A stretch of DNA of 26,803 bases, taken from NCBI GenBank assembly GCA_016285355.1, contig JAEEQP010000051.1, positions 1 to 26,803 on the forward strand, in the 5' to 3' direction. The first letter of the stretch is position 1, and each line of letters opens with the position of its first letter. Below the pieces are notes generated by a model. It saw only the letters and a program-made list of their open reading frames with translations. It was not told the origin of the DNA and ran no database searches. Positions 23,498 to 26,803 of the stretch are shown here, piece after piece. The DNA is from Bacteroidales bacterium. Lineage in GTDB: Bacteria; Bacteroidota; Bacteroidia; Bacteroidales; F082. The position numbers and the translations under genes are program-made.

Positions 23498-24556
23498 GAT
23501 AGATACGGACCAGCCACTTGTGTTATTATTGGTTGTTTTCAATATATATCCTTTCTCTTGTAATAGTTTTAGTTGTTTTTGAACAGCAGATTTACTTATG
23601 TCCAAGGCTTGCGCGAGGGAACGTACAGACATTTTTGGGTTGTCGGTTAAAAGTTTCAGCAATTGTATCGTCGATTCATTCTTGAATGTCACGAACTCGC
23701 CATCGAACCACCAAACAGCATCCTTCTTTTCTTGCAGGAAATTCATATCATCTTCCAAAGTTTGCTCCACCTGTTTGGTGATGTAGTTGACAAAGTCTTG
23801 GGCCTGTTCCAAAGTGGCATTGGCGCCATCGGAAGGAACTGGTCCGACGTTTTTGTCCGCCTTGCCCAAAGCTTCCAAATAGGTTTTCTTGTTTTTGCTG
23901 CGGATGACAATCATCGGATAACCGTGGCGCAGAAGGATGAAGTTCATCAGCAGTCGCGCGATGCGTCCGTTGCCGTCTTCAAAGGGGTGGATGCGGATAT
24001 AACGGTAATGGAACAATGCGGCAAGTTCAACGGGGGTGAGTTTTCCGTCTGCTTCGGCTTGGTTGTACCATTGTATGAGGTCGGCCATCAAAGCAGGTGT
24101 CTCCTCGGGAGAGGCATATTCAAACCGTTCGCCTGTTGGCGTGATGACAGAGTTGGGACGTGTCTTATAGCATCCCGCATGAACCACATAACTGGTGTTC
24201 ACCCCGCCAGGTAACTGGCGATAGACGGTGTAGTCTTCGCGCAGCATGGTCTGGTGCAATATGCGAATGAACGATTCGGTAAGCGGCCTGTCTTTCTCTC
24301 CGGCTTCGGCTATGGTCATTTTCAAGCATACGTTGTGGGCTTTCATCTCCTCCAAATCCTTCATCTTGGCTTCGCCTACCACGCGACCGAACAACAACAG
24401 CAACTCGGTCTGCCCATAAGTGAGGGTGTTGCCTTCAATATGGTTGGAGTTGTAGTTGAATTCCAGCATGAACTTCTGGTCAAGTCTTTGTTGATACTCC
24501 TCCTTTACAGGCTGAAGCGACTGCCATTCTTTGAATAGTGTTTCTATTGTATTCAT
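23480..24556 (-). CDS. Fic-domain protein with C-terminal winged helix
   Basis: A 358-aa protein. The Fic motif HPFEDGNGRIAR at 190-201 carries the catalytic His and the Asp/Asn/Arg needed for AMP transfer from ATP to a protein side chain. SNHIEGN at 37-43 is the built-in inhibitory helix ([S/T]xxxE[G/N]), so this is a self-inhibited class II Fic. The C-terminus (about 290-358) is a winged helix with recognition helix KSAVQKQLKLL. The frame opens at TTG 24574, overlapping the hsdM stop; ATG 24556 gives the usual start MNTIETLFKEW. It lies between hsdM and hsdS, a position often seen for Fic genes in Bacteroidetes type I loci. The wHTH and the GGTGGTA array starting at its stop codon suggest a DNA-binding regulator; the AMPylation target is unknown. 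Confidence 0.92.
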   Translation of the reverse strand: MNTIETLFKEWQSLQPVKEEYQQRLDQKFMLEFNYNSNHIEGNTLTYGQTELLLLFGRVVGEAKMKDLEEMKAHNVCLKMTIAEAGEKDRPLTESFIRILHQTMLREDYTVYRQLPGGVNTSYVVHAGCYKTRPNSVITPTGERFEYASPEETPALMADLIQWYNQAEADGKLTPVELAALFHYRYIRIHPFEDGNGRIARLLMNFILLRHGYPMIVIRSKNKKTYLEALGKADKNVGPVPSDGANATLEQAQDFVNYITKQVEQTLEDDMNFLQEKKDAVWWFDGEFVTFKNESTIQLLKLLTDNPKMSVRSLAQALDISKSAVQKQLKLLQEKGYILKTTNNNTSGWSVSIKSVSP

Positions 24557-24570
24557 AATTTTATGTTGTT

Positions 24571-26100
24571 TCAATACCCTAATTCCTTCAAATATTCCTT
24601 CATTTTCCCCTGTACCTCGGCCAATTCGCCTTCCAATTGCTCGATTTCTTTCTGCACGGCGGGGATGTCAATTTCGGCTTCTTCCTCGTAGGTGTCCACA
24701 TAGCGCGGGATGTTGAGGTTGAAGTCGTTCTCGCGGATGTCGTCGGGCGTGGCCACGAAGGCGTATTTGTCTTCCACCACACCAGGTTGCAACTCGCCAG
24801 CGGCAAATCTGCGGTAGGTGCTGACAATATGCTCGATGTCCTGCGAGCGTAGCTTGTTTTGATTCTTGCCGTTCTCAAACTCGCGGCTGGCATCGATGAA
24901 CAGCACGTTCTCGGAGCCACGACCTTTACGGAAGATGGCGATGGCGGCAGGGATGCCTGTGCCATAGAACAGGTTGGCAGGCAATCCAATCACTGCCTCC
25001 AAAATATGCTCGTTTTCAAGGATGTACTGGCGGATTTTGCCTTCGCTGCCGCCACGGAACAACACACCGTGGGGGATGATGACGCCAACCTTTCCTGCGT
25101 TGTCGTCGGCCACTTCCAGCATGTGGCTGATGAAGGCCCAGTCACCCTTGCTCTTGGGCGGGATACCGCGCCAAAAGCGATTGTAAGGGTCGCTGGCGGC
25201 TTCCTCGGCACCCCATTTGTCGAGACTGAAAGGAGGATTGGCAACCACCGTGTCGAACTTCATCAGTTTATCGTTGGCTTTCAGCTTGGGGTTACGCAGG
25301 GTGTCGCCCCAACGGATGACGGCGTTGTCGAAGCCGTGCAAGAACATATTCATCATAGCCAAGGCCCATGTGCTGCCGTTCACCTCTTGCCCGTAGAGCG
25401 AGAAGTTATTGTTGCCCACTTCCTTGCCCGCCTTGATCAGCAACGAGCCAGAGCCACAAGTCACATCGCAGATGCGTGCGCCAGGTTTGCTCTTGGTCAG
25501 TTGGGCCAACAGCGTGGAGACCTCGGCTGGTGTGAAGAAGTCGCCCGCTTTCTTGCCAGCCTCGCCAGCGAAAGTGGAGACAAGGTACATGTAAGCATCA
25601 CCGATGATGTCGTTGTTCTCCAAATGCGACTCGTCCAGATCCACCCCATTGAAATCTTGCAAAAGGTTTTTCAGACGTGCATTCTTCTCTTTGGTCTCAC
25701 CCAAGTTGGCGCTGTTGAAGCTGATGTTGCGGAAGATGCTGCTGCCGTCTTCGCTGCTCATCTTCTCACGGTTGGCATCTTCAAGGTCGGCTAATGCTTC
25801 GTCAATCAGTTCGCCGATGTTGGTGGCGTTCCGATGCTCGTAGAGGTAGTCGAACGAACTTTTTTCGGGCACCACGAAGCGCTCATGACGCATGGCACGC
25901 TCGGCACGCTCCAGGTCGCCATCGTATTTTTTAAGGTAGTCGTTCAGCTTGGACTTATACACATCGCTGACATATTTCAGAAACAGCATCGTGAGGATGT
26001 AGTCCTTGTATTGGCTCGGGTCGATGACGCCGCGAAATGTATCGCAGGCCTTCCAAACCGTTCGGTTGATGTCGTCTTGGGTGATCTTCTTGGTTTCCAT
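24571..26100 (-). CDS. hsdM: Type I restriction-modification methyltransferase subunit (HsdM)
   Basis: N6-adenine DNA methyltransferase that protects host sites and forms the core of the restriction complex with HsdS. The 509-aa protein has the N-terminal helical HsdM domain (about 8-150, VWKACDTFRG...), FFTPAEVSTLLAQL at 188-201, SAM-binding motif I DVTCGSGSL at 212-220, and catalytic NPPF at 288-291. The end (about 470-509) is a charged coiled coil for contact with HsdS. The ATG follows the half-S stop by 2 bp, so the two are one operon. The stop overlaps a possible TTG start of fic. All catalytic residues are present. Confidence 0.95.
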   Translation of the reverse strand: METKKITQDDINRTVWKACDTFRGVIDPSQYKDYILTMLFLKYVSDVYKSKLNDYLKKYDGDLERAERAMRHERFVVPEKSSFDYLYEHRNATNIGELIDEALADLEDANREKMSSEDGSSIFRNISFNSANLGETKEKNARLKNLLQDFNGVDLDESHLENNDIIGDAYMYLVSTFAGEAGKKAGDFFTPAEVSTLLAQLTKSKPGARICDVTCGSGSLLIKAGKEVGNNNFSLYGQEVNGSTWALAMMNMFLHGFDNAVIRWGDTLRNPKLKANDKLMKFDTVVANPPFSLDKWGAEEAASDPYNRFWRGIPPKSKGDWAFISHMLEVADDNAGKVGVIIPHGVLFRGGSEGKIRQYILENEHILEAVIGLPANLFYGTGIPAAIAIFRKGRGSENVLFIDASREFENGKNQNKLRSQDIEHIVSTYRRFAAGELQPGVVEDKYAFVATPDDIRENDFNLNIPRYVDTYEEEAEIDIPAVQKEIEQLEGELAEVQGKMKEYLKELGY

Positions 26101-26102
26101 AT

Positions 26103-26684
26103 TTATTTGTTTAATTTATTCATTATGAGTTGGTTGGTAATCAGTTGTTGTTTTTCGGCAATGGCTTGGTAGAGCTCTTTTTCCCTAATTTGAAGTTTTG
26201 CCAATTCCACGATGCACTGTTGCGTGTCTAAATCTGGAACAGGGATTTCAAAGTCTTCAACGACTTGTTTGTGGATAAGCGGCGTGCCTGTACCCACTTG
26301 TTGTGTTTTCATCACCGCCATCATGCTGGGCTGATTCAAATACCAGCAAAGATAGTCAGGAAGGATGTCTTTTGAGGTGAGGCGAATTATATATAAGGTG
26401 GTGGAGGCGATGGCTGGAATGTCGAGGTCAAACACCTTGCAAAGGTAGGTTGTCCCTTTTCCGGCAAACAACAGGTCTCCTTTTGCTAACAAATAACGTA
26501 CGTTTTTGGGCGAAAGAGTGACTTTTGAAGCTGTTTTCTCGGGTGATTCGGAAAGTAGGTCTTTTATCTGCAAATAAGCAACTTCCCCATAGGGTGCAGT
26601 CAGCAGATAGACCCCAGAAACCACTTCTGCTATTTCAGAAATCTTCTTCCTAATATTAGTATTTACTTTACTAAATGCATTCAT
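26103..26684 (-). CDS. Half-size HsdS-like specificity protein (single TRD)
   Basis: A 193-aa protein with one target-recognition-like domain and one long C-terminal helix, half the build of a normal HsdS. Start KISEIAEVVSGVYLL resembles the opening of HsdS TRDs; VPDLDTQQCIVELAKLQIREKELYQAIAEKQ is the coiled-coil spacer helix. It lacks the second TRD and the LLTGK motif. It directly precedes hsdM (2-bp gap), so it may pair with HsdM as a dimer, or act as a regulatory or assembly partner. A second, complete hsdS lies 3 kb downstream. The frame is open to a TTG at 26699, but ATG 26684 is preferred. A strong promoter ends only 4 bp before that ATG, so the transcript may be leaderless or the true start may be later. 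Confidence 0.82.
   Translation of the reverse strand: MNAFSKVNTNIRKKISEIAEVVSGVYLLTAPYGEVAYLQIKDLLSESPEKTASKVTLSPKNVRYLLAKGDLLFAGKGTTYLCKVFDLDIPAIASTTLYIIRLTSKDILPDYLCWYLNQPSMMAVMKTQQVGTGTPLIHKQVVEDFEIPVPDLDTQQCIVELAKLQIREKELYQAIAEKQQLITNQLIMNKLNK
26656..26674. promoter_or_regulatory. Palindromic operator copy 1 (inside start of half-S gene)
   Basis: TTAGTA-TTTACTT-TACTAA, 6-bp arms with a 7-bp spacer. It lies over codons 4-10 of the half-S gene, just downstream of the promoter. A second copy with the same arms and spacer length begins exactly 84 bp away. Confidence 0.65.
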
Positions 26685-26688
26685 GCTG

Positions 26689-26718
26689 CAAAAATACAAA
26701 TAGTTTTCAAAATAGCAA
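26689..26718 (-). promoter_or_regulatory. Promoter of the restriction-modification operon
   Basis: On the minus strand: TTG (26716-26718), a 19-bp spacer, then TATTTTTG (26689-26696), matching Bacteroidetes -33/-7 elements better than any other promoter in the window. Transcription should start near 26683, at the ATG itself. The promoter lies between the two palindromic sites. Confidence 0.7.
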
Positions 26719-26739
26719 GGGAAATTGAATAAAAAATAT

Positions 26740-26758
26740 TTAGTATCTAATTTACTAA
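26740..26758. promoter_or_regulatory. Palindromic operator copy 2 (upstream of the promoter)
   Basis: TTAGTA-TCTAATT-TACTAA, same arms and 7-bp spacer as the copy at 26656-26674. It lies 22 bp upstream of the -33 element. The rest of the end of the window (26759-26803) shows nothing further. Confidence 0.65.
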
Positions 26759-26803
26759 TCAGTTATTCAACGAAATTGTATTGTTTTTACTTCGGGACTA
26801 CGA

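Noticed and set aside
22044..26684. Phase-variable invertible hsdS system
   Set aside because: No site-specific recombinase and no long inverted repeats between the half-S and full hsdS genes are visible in the window.

Overview
The window looks like a chromosomal segment of a member of the Bacteroidales. The evidence is a set of TAnnTTTG (-7) promoter elements upstream of most transcription units, a gingipain-type C25 peptidase carrying a type IX secretion sorting domain, several lipoproteins with short lipoboxes, and little use of Shine-Dalgarno sequences. No species-level call is possible from the sequence alone.

Layout. Positions 1-332 hold the 3' end of a 23S rRNA gene, the 5S rRNA gene and a rho-independent terminator, so the window starts at the end of an rRNA operon. 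Positions 394-1877 hold a two-gene phospholipid operon (cdsA, psd). Then, on the minus strand, come an AAA ATPase with a tandem palindrome in its own promoter (1905-3029), an unusual RNA methyltransferase/HAD phosphatase fusion joined through a heptamer repeat (3117-4367) and a large secreted C25 peptidase (4400-7975). Positions 7976-8411 have no intact gene; they hold a promoter and a possible structured RNA, followed by a 5'-truncated DUF5131 gene and a perfect 30-bp palindrome. Positions 8975-14682 are mostly housekeeping or envelope genes: two related lipoproteins, an NhaC-type antiporter, a kinase/dCMP deaminase fusion, a LOG-family protein and MTA/SAH nucleosidase.

Positions 14687-26684 form one defence locus, all on the minus strand. 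In transcription order it reads: half-size HsdS-like subunit, hsdM, Fic protein, repeat array, full hsdS, AbiTii-domain protein, multi-pass membrane protein, AlbA_2/Schlafen-type protein, repeat array, hsdR, YgjP/DUF45 metallopeptidase. HsdM, HsdS and HsdR would form a type I restriction-modification enzyme. The AT-rich AbiTii/membrane pair is translationally coupled to hsdS and resembles a two-gene abortive-infection module.

The most interesting signals are regulatory. (1) Two copies of a palindrome TTAGTA-N7-TACTAA lie exactly 84 bp apart, on either side of the promoter of the first restriction gene, which suggests looping repression. (2) Each of the two accessory proteins ending in a near-identical winged helix (Fic and AlbA_2) is followed directly by an array of GGTGGT-core repeats that sits in front of the next hsd gene. 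Together they suggest a cognate protein/operator system that controls HsdS and HsdR separately from HsdM.
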